Shown here piece by piece: positions 36,946 through 46,613 of a DNA stretch of 64,000 nucleotides (positions are counted from its first letter, which is position 1; each line of letters opens with the position of its first letter). Source of the stretch: Chloromonas sp. AAM2. Its lineage: Eukaryota > Chlorophyta > Chlorophyceae > Chlamydomonadales > Chlamydomonadaceae. A program made the position numbers and the translations under genes. The notes under the pieces are model-generated. The model saw only the letters and a program-made list of their open reading frames with translations, was not told where the DNA came from and ran no database searches. The stretch spans positions 29,808 through 93,807 of the forward strand of contig QAXH01000572.1 in assembly GCA_004335635.1 (NCBI GenBank). The letters are read 5' to 3'.

Positions 36946-37072
36946 AGTTTTGCATCAATTCGTCTCTGACATTCAGAAAGCAAGTTCTCATCAAGGCAGC
37001 TGTTCTCATTTTGTTTCCCCATGCACGATGTCAAACTGCTCTTTACTTTGGTTGTTGCGTAGATTATGCTGT

Positions 37073-39166
37073 CTACCAGAAGGTGTTGGCAGGCGTCAGG
37101 GGCTGCTCTGGCATTGCAGAAGAGTGACGGTCGGTGATCAACCAGTCGTTGCCATACTTCTTGTAGGTGTAGCTGAAGCGCCTTGTCACAGTAGACTTGT
37201 CCTTGAAGGAGAACGGCATGCAATAAACAGGATTGGGTTCAGAGGAAGGGCGTTCGGCGAGCAGCAGACAGGACAACACAGACTGAATGCCATGCAAGCA
37301 CCAGGAAATGAAGAATGCAATTGGCACAACAACAACAAGGCTTGTTGGCCGGTGGCCGAGAGGCACATGCAGATGTGAAGTGTGTGTGAAATGCATGTGG
37401 AGTGCATCAGCCAGACTGGCTTGCAAACATTTCGGATGCCTCAGCCACGCACCGTGTAATCACCGACATACATGGCGACGTCAGGTCCCAGCGCAGCCAC
37501 CTTGCCCTGGTTGATTACTGGTACAGGGTCCTTGGCCACAAAGGACTTGAAGTAGTCAATGATCACCTCAGGGGTGTTGCGGGGCACGTTCGAAACTGCA
37601 GGGGGCAAGCACACCGAGTCGGCCAACGCCCTAGCATGAGTAAAGGGGCACACGCACAAGCTGTAGCAGAAGCTGCAGAAACAGGCAGGTCAGCAGGGCA
37701 GGACTGGTCAGCTGTGTGTTAGAAACAATCCCTGCTCAGTTGCTGCAAACGCACCAGTGGGCAGCAGCACTGCATTTTTGGCGTACAGGGCGGCCACTTG
37801 CTTGAGATCCTTGGTGGCCAGCGCTGCAGCCCACTTCTTGAAAGTCCACTGCAGGGAGCGCGTGCATGGCGTGTGGAGGTGAGCAATGGTGGGCACATTT
37901 GTGTACAAGATAATTGATGTGACAATCGTCTGTGCAGTGCACATCCAAGCTCAGTGCAAGGGGATGGTGGTGACAAACACACCAGCACATGTTTGCACCT
38001 CAGCACTTGCCTCAATCTGTGACTTGAGCAGTGGCTCAGGCATTGCGGAGGAGTGATGGTAGGCGATCAGCCACTTGCCATCCACCAGCTCGTAGAGGTA
38101 GGTGTAGCGGGCTACCACCTCGGACTTGGTGTTCTGGCTGTCATACAGCGTGAAGGTGTCTGCATGGAGCAGCCGAGGTACCGGTGTGCAGGCACACAAC
38201 AACACTATCAACAAAGCAGGCTGTTCTGCAGGCCGGTGCAACAAGCGCGGCAACAGTGTGTGCTACAGCGGACGTAAACGCCAGGGTTTTCCTGCCCCTA
38301 GGGCACTGCAGGAGCCAGTACATCCGCTTGAAGATAAGGTCGACCAGGATAGACAAAGTATAGACGGACAAGCAAGTCTCCTCAGCACATCACCAGCACA
38401 TCACCAGTGCTGTGAGGACCATTTGAGAACAAGAACTAGACAGCATTATAAACTGGTCCGCAACGTGGCTTGACTCACACCCGCCGTTGTTGATGTCGAC
38501 CAGGGGTTGAGGATGCGAATGTACTGCTCGTTGATGACGCTCAAGGTGTCTGACGCATTGACTAAACAGTGTGCAAAGTGCCTACATGTCAAGACACTAC
38601 TATCGTTGTGTGATTAGTTGGCTTCAGAGGTAAGGTAAGTCGCCACCAAGTGTTCCAAAAACGGAACCTGGCAGTGCTGTCACAAATTTGGTTCGTTGAA
38701 AAAAGGAGCTTACAAAGTTTAGGAGTTCCCATGTCGGCTCTCAGGAATGTTATATATTGCATTGTTCTTTGAACTGGCAAACATTTTTTCCCACACGTTG
38801 GCGTCGTGGGAGCCACACATAAAAGCGGCGATCCAGCGTACTGTCCACCCCAAAGATCTCAAGTTGCTGTCGATCAGCAGTTGTGAGACAATGGTATTGG
38901 ATGTGCTGCACTTAGACAATTGTTTTAAATGAACTGGGAACCGTCTAAATAAAGCATGTAAGATGCATACCTTTTGAAGTTCATCACCTCATGGCTTGAG
39001 GATGTACGCTCAGTAAGGATAGGTGCCTGGGAATTGGCAGTTGCCTTGAAGCCGCAGCTGCCTGCGTTGAAGGTCCTGTATCTTGCGGACTTACCGCGGG
39101 TGCCGCGGCCAGTGCGACACCTGACAGGAAGCCAACAACGGTGCAAGCAGCTTTTGACGCAAACAA
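37073..39166 (-). CDS. Secreted protein with two tandem SnoaL-like (DUF4440-type) domains
   Basis: Minus-strand exons in order: 39095-39166 (start and signal peptide MFASKAACTVVGFLSGVALA), an unresolved part, about 38487-38554, 38011-38159, 37755-37848, 37453-37595, 37073-37201. The last four join in phase. Domain 2 is complete: WTFKKWAAALATKDLKQVAA, TPEVIIDYFKSFVAKDPVPV, YVGDYT, then YGNDWLITDRHSSAMPE. Domain 1 shows the matching second half: VINEQYIRILNP, SEVVARYTYLYELVDGKWLI, AYHHSSAMPE. A minus-strand stretch at about 38765-38865 (GWTVRWIAAFMCGSHDANVW) may be its first half. The cone-shaped SnoaL/NTF2 fold, with HHSSAMPE, is shared by many bacterial and algal proteins that bind small molecules; no enzyme activity can be assigned. 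The 38011 donor appears to be GC rather than GT. It shares a 142-base upstream region with the secreted protein at 39309. Confidence 0.7.
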
Positions 39167-39308
39167 ACGGCTGTCAGGCCTGTTCTACAAATCCTTATCA
39201 AGTGGATGTGTCAGAGACGCGATACCCTGGGGCTTTGCGTGAATCAGCGCCTTTTTGAACCGCAATCCCTGTTGTTTTGCCGTGCACAGCGGCGTGATCG
39301 CTGAAACG
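39167..39308. promoter_or_regulatory. Compact bidirectional promoter between two secreted-protein genes
   Basis: Only 142 bases separate divergent ATGs at 39166 (-) and 39309 (+), both of which open into signal peptides followed by a GTAAG donor. Shared regulation is inferred from spacing; no motif is defined. Confidence 0.45.
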
Positions 39309-39802
39309 ATGAAGCGCTCCCGGCGCCAATGGATTGGCGTGACCGCAGTGTTTGCCTTGCTGTTGTGCGGGTCGAGCGCCAACGGCGAAGCAGCAGGTAA
39401 GGCAGGCAGCGTCGAGCGCAGGTAGCGCAAACGTGGCGAGCGCAAACGCCCACCGCAAGTTGTTGTCAATCTTCTACACGTGCCGCGCTGCCGACTGCAG
39501 GCAGACGCAGCTTGCTGACATGCTGTGGGCAGGCAAACCAACCTCAAATTATTGATCTGCGCCAGCAGCCACCGACACAGGTAGGTTGACCGTCAAAGAT
39601 TGGTCCTCTCCCTGTTCCACCTTGCACTTACCCCATTTTGACACCTTGCACTTCACTTCAGGCCGCGCCTCAGCAATCCGGCCCTGCACCCCAGCAATCC
39701 GGCCCTGCACCTCAGCAATCGGGAGGAGCGCCCACAGTGCTCATCATCAACCCTTCCCAGCGGTCATGCTCATTATGCGGAAGGCGCCTCCGATCTTTCT
39801 GA
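39309..39802 (+). CDS. Small secreted protein with APQQSGP repeats (novel)
   Basis: Three short exons, 39309-39396, 39501-39580 and 39662-39802, join in phase and give 102 aa. The N-terminus MKRSRRQWIGVTAVFALLLC is a typical signal peptide (basic start, hydrophobic core), with cleavage likely after GSSANG or nearby. The mature part runs NQPQIIDLRQQPPTQ into three APQQSG units (encoded by an 18-base DNA repeat), then TVLIINPSQRS and a C-terminal CSLCGRRLRSF. Donors GTAAGG and GTAGGT and acceptors TGCAG and TTCAG are good. No family is recognised. The CxxC near the end plus two earlier Cys (LLTCCGQ) suggest disulfides or metal binding in a wall or extracellular protein. A join of exon 1 directly to exon 3 would read a different frame with a longer basic tail; I prefer the three-exon model because the repeats read sensibly. 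Confidence 0.55.
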
Positions 39803-40328
39803 AATGCACCGCTTTTTGCGTAAGATGATAGTCGTTGAATTGAATCATGCGGACCCGTGCTGTTCAAGCTGTACCGGGCAATGCATACATGTGCTGTACC
39901 TACTGTTGTTGTGCACCATTAACCATCAGATGGCACCGCAGGGGGGTCTGATGGTGTGAGTTGAGCAGTGAGGCATTCTGTCGCTTTTTCCGGGTTTAAA
40001 AGTGCTACAATCATCAGTCCATGGCATCAGGGAGTGATGCTGAGCTTGGAACCATATACTGTCTTGCAGCGCTTTTTGCGCCAGTAGGCATGCTTGACCG
40101 GGTATTACGCTGCATTCAATAGATCACTCTGTATGGGTAGCTGGCCATTAGCCTGCCAGATCCCACTGCAAACAAAGACAGATTGTTGTGATGAATTGCT
40201 TGCTGGCTGTTGATATCAGTTCGTGGGGCTGTTGTAATGGCAGAATGTACAGGTTTCCCATGCAGTCAGAAGACCATTGTGACATGAGCAGTTCCTGTGC
40301 TTACTGTATAACAATAACTTTATTCAGA

Positions 40329-40424
40329 AGGTTGACACAGCATGTATGGATACCTGCAGCAGGTTGACACAGCGTGTATGGATACCTGCAGCAGGTTGAC
40401 ACAGCGTGTATGGATACCTGCAGA
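40329..40424. repeat. 32-bp tandem repeat, three copies
   Basis: The unit begins AGGTTGACACAGCGTGTATG and ends GATACCTGCAGC, with starts at 40329, 40361 and 40393. One base differs in the first copy (CATG for CGTG). Confidence 0.9.
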
Positions 40425-40553
40425 TAACCGCAGACTACCAGACACGGTGGTATAGCGGAAAACAACAGGGCAGCGCGGGATGGCGTGTTAACACATGGAA
40501 GTGGACTTTCCGGCTGCAGAAGAATGGTATGGCTGAAGGTTTTGCGTGTAAAT

Positions 40554-40800
40554 ATCAGTATATATCTGTCTACAAAAGGGAAGCCATCAACGGACATGGA
40601 ACGGGATGGGCACTGCCCTGGCGTACCCTGAGCAAGAAAACAAAACGAACGCAGGGAACAAAGCAGGCAAGGCAGGCCAACTGAAGGCAAACCAGGAGTG
40701 AGCCGCCTAAGCTAAGGCCACGAGTAGAGAAAGGGACGTAAGAAGGGCCAGGAGGCCGGGCCAGTCACGCAAGAAGTGGCAGCCAGGGCGGAACCAAGTA
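40554..40800 (+). repeat. SINE-like dispersed repeat, copy C (full length, diverged)
   Basis: The 5' end differs from copies A and B (TATATCTGTCTACAAAAGGG) but the core GGAACGGGATGGGCACTGCC and TACCCTGAGCAAGAA, and the whole 3' half (GAGCCGCC, AGAGAAAGGGACG, AAGGGCCAGGAGGCC, GTCACGCAAGAAG), match copy A. Together they delimit an element of about 245 bp. Confidence 0.85.
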
Positions 40801-41380
40801 TCAGTTCAAAAAGATTAGATGGGAGGCTGCACATGCATCAAGCCCTATGAGGCTCCCTGGATTGGGTTGGCAGTTCGGAATGCAGGATTTACATCCGCAT
40901 CGCGAAGTCACACACGAACGCGGCCAGCCAGCCTACTGTCAACTCTTAAGAATCCAAGTTTGAGTCGGTCAGCAGTGAGGCAGCGTTACAGGTTGTGCTG
41001 CACTGGAACTGGCTGTCACTCTGTGGGTGAGGTGGGAAATCCAGGTAGCTGACACGAAGCGAATACACCCACCTGTCACCCAAGCCCAATTTGAAAAAGT
41101 GGGCGCATCCTACGCCTGACCTGGTGCCTGACCTATAACACATGTGAAAGCAGCACACAGTGTGGCAGGAGGCAACTGCAATCCAAATCAGATGGGAACC
41201 TGAATTCAGTTATCCGCACGTGAAAGCAAGTTGACCTTTGGACCTGTCCGCACAACAAGCAAATTCATGCGTCCGCCAGTCGTAAGCTCGTCTTGCTGAT
41301 CTGCGGGAGGGCTGCGATTGCACCGCCAGACAAAAGAACGAAACCCTTTGTACGCGAGCCTGCCATTTGCACTGACGAGC

Positions 41381-42756
41381 ATGGCAGGATCGGACGATGG
41401 GGCTGGACCCAGTGGCTCAACCACAAGAAAAATCCGCGTGCACAAAAAAGTGCCAACTTCAGCCGTCACGCAGAGCAGCAGCGCAAATGAGCAGCAGCGC
41501 AATGTGGATATGGATCGGAGAATAGCAGAGCTCATTCCTGGCATTGCGGATGTGGCTGTGTCGGGCCCATCGCAGCAATCCCTAGCTGCTGCCTCATCCA
41601 TCAGGCTTCGTGAAGAGTCCAAGAGGAGGGAATTGAGCGAGCTTGCCAACATCTTTGACATGAGCATCAAGAACCCCGTAGACGATGTGCGACCAGACCC
41701 CAGCCAGCCATGGTCTCAAAAGCTGCGGCCCCAGCCCAAGCGCATCATGCTTAGCCACTATCAGCTGGAGATGATCAACTACCAGCGCATGCTCCTGCGC
41801 AAGAACATCTGGTACTACCGGGACCGCATGAACAACCCACGGTGAGTTGGGCATGGATGGAATGGCCATGCATCAAGCCAGCGGTTGCCTACGACGATTG
41901 CGATTATCAAGCTCAGCATGTTCATGCTGCATGTCCTAAACAGTGGTCAATCTAAGCCATTCCATACGTCCATGCAACCCTTTTTTGCCGGGCCACACAA
42001 CTTTGTCATTGCCTGCCTTGTACTTGCAGGGGCCCTTGCCCTCTACACACACTCAAGGACTGCTGGGTTCAGGGCGTTATCGATGAGAACACCCTGGTGT
42101 GGGGCCAGGGGCTGTACGACTGGCTGCCAGCCAAGAACGTCAAGCTGCTGCTACCCATGATCAGGACCCCGGAAGGTGTGCAACAGGCATAACACTTTCT
42201 GGTGTGATTTGAGGGCCTATCTTGCATGCACTGACCGTATTTGCAGCCGGACATTTTACGCACTTAGTTAAAGCGTACACATGAGGCGTCTGGAGCATGC
42301 ACGTCGTTTGTCTAATTGCGATTAGTGAAGTGTGTGTGGTTGACATGAGTGTGTTTGTCTGGTAGTGATTTGAAAGGACGAGGTGTGCTGGGCCACAGGA
42401 TGTGCATGCCGTCAGCATGCATTATCAGGCCCCATTTCGTAGCGCACAATGCATGGCTGGCACGGCTGGTTGCAGCTGAGCTGCACTCCAAGCCTGCACC
42501 CGTGTTTGCAAGCACCAATTACCATGCACCACCGCCCTGCAAAGGATCTCATTTGGCATACCACATGTGTGTGCACCCTCCGCTGGTGTTTGGCATGCTG
42601 CTGATCTGTGCTTCACCCATGCCCTCTGCAGTTCGCTTTGGCGCATGGATGAAGCGCACCTTCTCCCTGAAGCCCGCCCTCAACCGCATTCGCGAGCAGC
42701 GTGGAGATGCAAGGGACCCCGCACACCAGAGCAAGCAGGTCGAATGGATGCGCTGA
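41381..42756 (+). CDS. GYF-like domain protein, candidate TIC56-like
   Basis: Three exons, phase-consistent: 41381-41841, 42030-42175, 42632-42756; 243 aa. The centre is a GYF_2-type domain: RGPCPLHTLKDCWVQGVIDE then NTLVWGQGLYDWLPAKNVKL, with the conserved W.QG.ID..TLVWG.GL..W.P pattern. The N-terminus is Ser/Lys-rich and could act as a targeting peptide (MAGSDDGAGPSGSTTRKIRV). An aromatic, basic helix (YQLEMINYQRMLLRKNIWYY) precedes the domain; a basic tail with VRFGAWMKRTFSLKPALNRI follows. A GYF-like domain with this TLVWG motif and a following VRF segment is found in TIC56, a subunit of the chloroplast inner-envelope 1-MDa TIC complex; the protein here is shorter, so that link is inference. 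ATG 41381 is the first in-frame ATG. Confidence 0.65.
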
Positions 42757-43604
42757 AGCACAGGCTACACTTGCATGGGCTGACGCTTGCACGGTCACTG
42801 GAGTTATGCAAGGACATAGAAATCCGGAGATTCTGATGGCTAGGCCGCAGCCCCAAGCCACTGAGCACTTACAACAGCTGCTGTATGGACTTAATCATTT
42901 GGAAGCGAGGGGCATATGGGGCATGCATATGCGCGTGACAGCCCCAAAGCAGACAGCAGCTGTGGTTTGCTCTGACCGCTCTGGCAGGGCTTGGAGAGAT
43001 ACAGACATCTCACATATGCCACATGTGTAGGCATGGGTTGACTTTGGGAGGATATGGCGTGCCGCTCCCTTGCATGTTTTATGTTATGATGCGTGCAACT
43101 AGTGCTGCTGTTGGCGGTGCCGTCTGTGGGACGAGCTCGTTGGTTTGCGCGTTTACTGGATAGCTTCCATGGGCAGGCTTCTGCGAGCCAGTGTGATCAG
43201 ATTAGTGTCTTCTGTGTCAGTGCCACTGGATGCCTACACAGGTAACAAGTAGTCACGCGTACGATGCTGCCGGAATGTAACCTCGTTATGCCACACAACG
43301 CATGACAGCTCGCCATCACGGCATATCCACACTATCCAGCTTATATAGCTGAATCTTGAGGACACGCACCCAAGCACTCAACAGCCCGGCTGCCCGCCTG
43401 TAGCTCGCCAGGGTTTACTGACCAGTGGACCCTTTTTTCTTGATGAGTATTATCTTGCATGGAAACCAGCAAAAGTCACGAACGAGCAGACACTTCATGC
43501 AAGCACATGGCGCACATGCATGCGCACCTCTGCCCATGCAGCTGCAATCAGTCAGGGTGTTCTGTGTCAGAGCGCCAACGTCGGCTGCAACCTGGACAGT
43601 TCCA
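42757..43604. other. Short intergenic region
   Basis: Nothing is recognised between the GYF-domain gene and the cyclin-box gene. A 5' exon of the cyclin gene may lie in the last 200 bases, where the same frame stays open from about 43425. Confidence 0.4.
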
Positions 43605-45479
43605 ATGATGCCGGCGCTCAACGATATAACGCTGGTCTGCATTTTACGAGGCACTGCATCCTTGCTGCGCTTTCCTGGTCGCGCAACAACATCAGCGCTC
43701 ACGTACATGCAACACTACTTCCGGCATCGTGGCCTGCTGGAGGCTCAAAGCAGGCCTAGCGATCCGGTGGGCGCAGTGATTTCAAAACCCAAGCGTTCGT
43801 GCCATCGCGTCCAGGCTCAACCATTGCGGGGTCTGTTTGTGCTGCTTGCTTGACCCCATGCATGTGCTTTCAGATCCTCATAGCTGCCTGTGTTTTGCTA
43901 GCGTCCAAGGTTGAAGAGGTACGTTGGTTTGACTGGGTGGAAGCATACCAGCTTGACCAGATGTTGTTGTCCAGAACCTTCGCATGCCACCAATTGCAAT
44001 CTATTGTCTACAGCACTCAAAGATTATCATGCACCAACAAAGCATGTCACTGCGCACACTTTTACTTGTTGAACAACCACTCGAACGGCGGACGCACAAC
44101 ACGCTCATCATGCACGTTCAACACACACCATGCTGGACGCACACACCCGGGTAGAGGTTATCTCTGACTGACCTGAGCTCCAGCATCCCATGCACGGTTG
44201 GGTGGCAACAGCATGTGGGTTCCGTATCCGCGACTCTGGATTATCATGATGCCTTGGCGCTGCATGCATGTTCCTCGATTCATGCATGCTCCCTTCTGCC
44301 CTGTAGGTTCCCGTTTCGAACAACCACCTGCTGAACGTGGTTAGCCTCCTTCATGAGCTGATCACAGTACATAACGTGGGCATGGCACAGCTGCTGACAG
44401 GCCAGCTCCATGTGCCACATGTGCCTCAAGTTACGCCCATGCTGACGGCCGCTGCAGCAAACGGCAAGACAGCAACACCACTGCATGCAGCAGCCAAGCA
44501 GCAGCAGGAACAGACCGTCAGTCAGCATGCCACGCAGCACACAGATGCAGCAATCAGTACTCATATGGAAGCAGAACCCTCTGCACCTAGTGGGCTCGAC
44601 CCATGCAGCATCAGTGGTATTCCAGAGCAGGCGCCTTCACGTGAGCATGCAGGGGATGCTGCACAGAGTCTTGCTCCAGGTGGTTTGTCAGATCCGCCCC
44701 CAACTGCACCCAAGCTTGCACCCTCCCTTGGTCCCGAGCACCAGCTGCTGGCTCACATTCAGCAGTGTTCTGCGCTGGTGGGCGATGCTTACTACCAGTC
44801 CAAGGCGCTGCTGCTGGAAGCTGAGCAGCAGCTGCTGCGGCTGCTCCAGTGGCAGCTGGCTGTGCCGCACCCGGCTGCAGCTCTGATGCACGTGGCCGCT
44901 GCGCTCATTGCACCCAAGCAGCTGCTCGCTGCCGGCTTGACACTTCTGGATGATGTGACAGCGTACACTGATCTGCTGCTGGCTGGCTGGCCACGGCCAA
45001 AGCATGGGCACCAGGGTCCTCAGCAACATGCAACACCATCAGCTGGGTCAGAGCATGCAAGGGTCAGCACAGATGGAATGCATGGGCAGAAACCGCCGCC
45101 GGCAGGGGCTGATGTGCGAGGTGTTGATGGCAGTGCTGAATCAGCTGATCAGGATAAAGAAAAGGAGGTGGTTGTGGCTGTTGCATGCATGCTGTTGGCG
45201 TCTGAGTTAATGGGTGGGCCACATCGCATTGTGTGTAGCGCGTGTCGTGCTGCCAGCATCCGGCATGAAGCTGCAGGCATTGACGTACAGTGTGGAGCAG
45301 CAAAGCAGGAGGGCGTTGATGCCAAGGGCCAGCAGGAGTCATTGGCAGGTGGAAGGTTGGCTGCTTGTATGCACTGGATGGAATCTTTGGGAATGGATGC
45401 TGGTTTAGTAGTGGATGTGGCCGGTGAGATGCTGATGCGTCTGACAGAAGCAAGAGCAATGGTGGCGGAGTTGGGCTGA
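43605..45479 (+). CDS. Cyclin-box protein (cyclin L/K/Q-like)
   Basis: Three exons join in phase: 43605-43766, 43874-43918, 44307-45479; 459 aa from the ATG at 43605. The cyclin-box helices read ITLVCILRGTASLLRFPGRA, TTSALTYMQHYFRHRGLLEA, ILIAACVLLASKVEE, then VSNNHLLNVVSLLHELITVH. LLASKVEE and the LLRFP...T..A..Y...YF pattern are typical of transcription/RNA-processing cyclins. After this comes an insert of roughly 110-120 residues, rich in Ala, Gln, Pro, His, before the next helices YYQSKALLLEAEQQLLRLLQ and VPHPAAALMHVAAAL (the E..LLR.L.....HP step), followed by VACMLLASELMGG. Such proteins activate cyclin-dependent kinases acting on RNA polymerase II or the cell cycle; the kinase partner cannot be told. 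An upstream exon is possible because the box starts close to the first Met. Confidence 0.72.
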
Positions 45480-45589
45480 GCGTGGTAAAGCTTCACAGAA
45501 AACTTTGCGGTAGCTTCACTCACTGGAAGTGCGGTAGCTGACATATCCAGAGAGTACATGGTCAGTTGCCAGATTCAACCTGCCACCAT

Positions 45590-45594
45590 TGTAA
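45590..45594 (+). terminator. Possible polyadenylation signal TGTAA (cyclin gene)
   Basis: TGTAA, the usual green-algal poly(A) signal, lies about 110 bases after the cyclin-box stop codon. A five-base word can occur by chance, so this is tentative. Confidence 0.3.
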
Positions 45595-45946
45595 TGGCTT
45601 GGGCGGTCATTCAACCATTTTGAGAAGTTCGCAGGCGATATCTTGCCTCAGCAGCAATGCATCAAATCCAAAGCTGCCCTGACGTGAAAGTTCAAGCAGC
45701 CTGCCATTACCTTTCGCCTGGACTGAGCGCACAATGAAGCAATGGTACGATGTGCTTAGTGGCAACCCTGAATCAGCATTCTTCATCATGGTGATGGCTG
45801 GCAGTACCTGAACTTAGTGGAATGACCTGAGTCCCATGTTGCGCCTACTGCACTCAACTGAGCTTCAAGGTTGCTGTAGTAACTAAGGCCTGTGCTGTCT
45901 GTGGGAAAGGATGGGGAAGCAGAGTGTGGCCACCCGTCACAACCAA

Positions 45947-46105
45947 CCCTTTTGCGGCCCCGTCCTGTTTTGCTTTGGGTTGGGCTGCCTGGCCTGCTTT
46001 GTTCCTTGCTTTCGTTTTGCTTTCTTGCTCAGGGTAGGCCAGGGCGGTGCCCATCCCGTTCCGCGTCCTCTGACGGCTTCCCTGGTGTAAGTACATGTAT
46101 ACTGT
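45947..46105 (-). repeat. SINE-like dispersed repeat, copy D
   Basis: On the minus strand it reads ACATGTACTTACACCAGGGA, GGACGCGGAACGGGATGGGC, CTACCCTGAGCAAGAAAGC and ends in the GGACGGGGCCGCAA region. It belongs to the same subfamily as copies A and B. Confidence 0.85.
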
Positions 46106-46194
46106 CAACAGGATATGCAATCACATTGCTCACGAAAAGACAAACTGTGAGCTAGTGTGCAAGGAGTGCAACACCAGTCTAGGAGACCGCTGAT

Positions 46195-46390
46195 ACCGCT
46201 TTGTGCTCTGTTCCTGTTTTTCGTGGCTGGTTGCCTTTCTTTCTGCCTTGTTCGTTCCTGCCTTTTCTGCCTTTGGGCTCATTTCTGCGTTTGCTCCTTC
46301 CTTTCTTCTCCTTTCTTGCTCAGGGTAGATCAGGGCGGTACACATCCCGTCCCGTGTCCTTTGACGGCTTCCCTGATGTAACAAATCAAT
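46195..46390 (-). repeat. SINE-like dispersed repeat, copy E
   Basis: On the minus strand it starts TTACATCAGGGAAGCCGTCA, continues GGACACGGGACGGGATGTGT and CTACCCTGAGCAAGAAAGG, then GAGAAGAAAGGAAGGAGC. It pairs with copy F as the second subfamily. Confidence 0.85.
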
Positions 46391-46613
46391 CAACCAACCC
46401 TTTGATTCAATTTTCAGTTTCCAAGCACTGCGCCAGAACGTCGAAGACGCGAAATCAGTCATTGCCTCCTGGCTCCTCCTATTGGCCCTTAGCCGTCTGA
46501 ACAACCAACATTCAAATGGCAATCGCGCACCCTAGCGAGCTGCCCAGCACCTGCTGATGACCTAGCTAGACTTGGGATAGCAACGGGTGGATAGATAGAA
46601 GGAGCGCAGCACT

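Larger units (their letters stand above)
39803..41380. other. Intergenic region with two repeats
   Basis: No gene is supported. It contains a 32-bp tandem repeat (40329-40424) and SINE-like copy C (40554-40800). The last 60 bases before 41381 are open in the frame of the GYF-domain gene but contain no upstream in-frame ATG. Confidence 0.5.
45480..46613. other. Intergenic region with two inverted SINE-like copies
   Basis: The gap between the cyclin and LMBD2-like genes holds copies D and E about 95 bases apart, both on the minus strand but from different subfamilies. A 60-codon minus-strand frame at 45607-45789 is unassigned. Confidence 0.55.

Noticed and set aside
36785..37378. Open frame of nearly 200 codons spanning a repeat and the SnoaL 3' end
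   Set aside because: It reads through SINE-like copy B and then antisense to a conserved exon.
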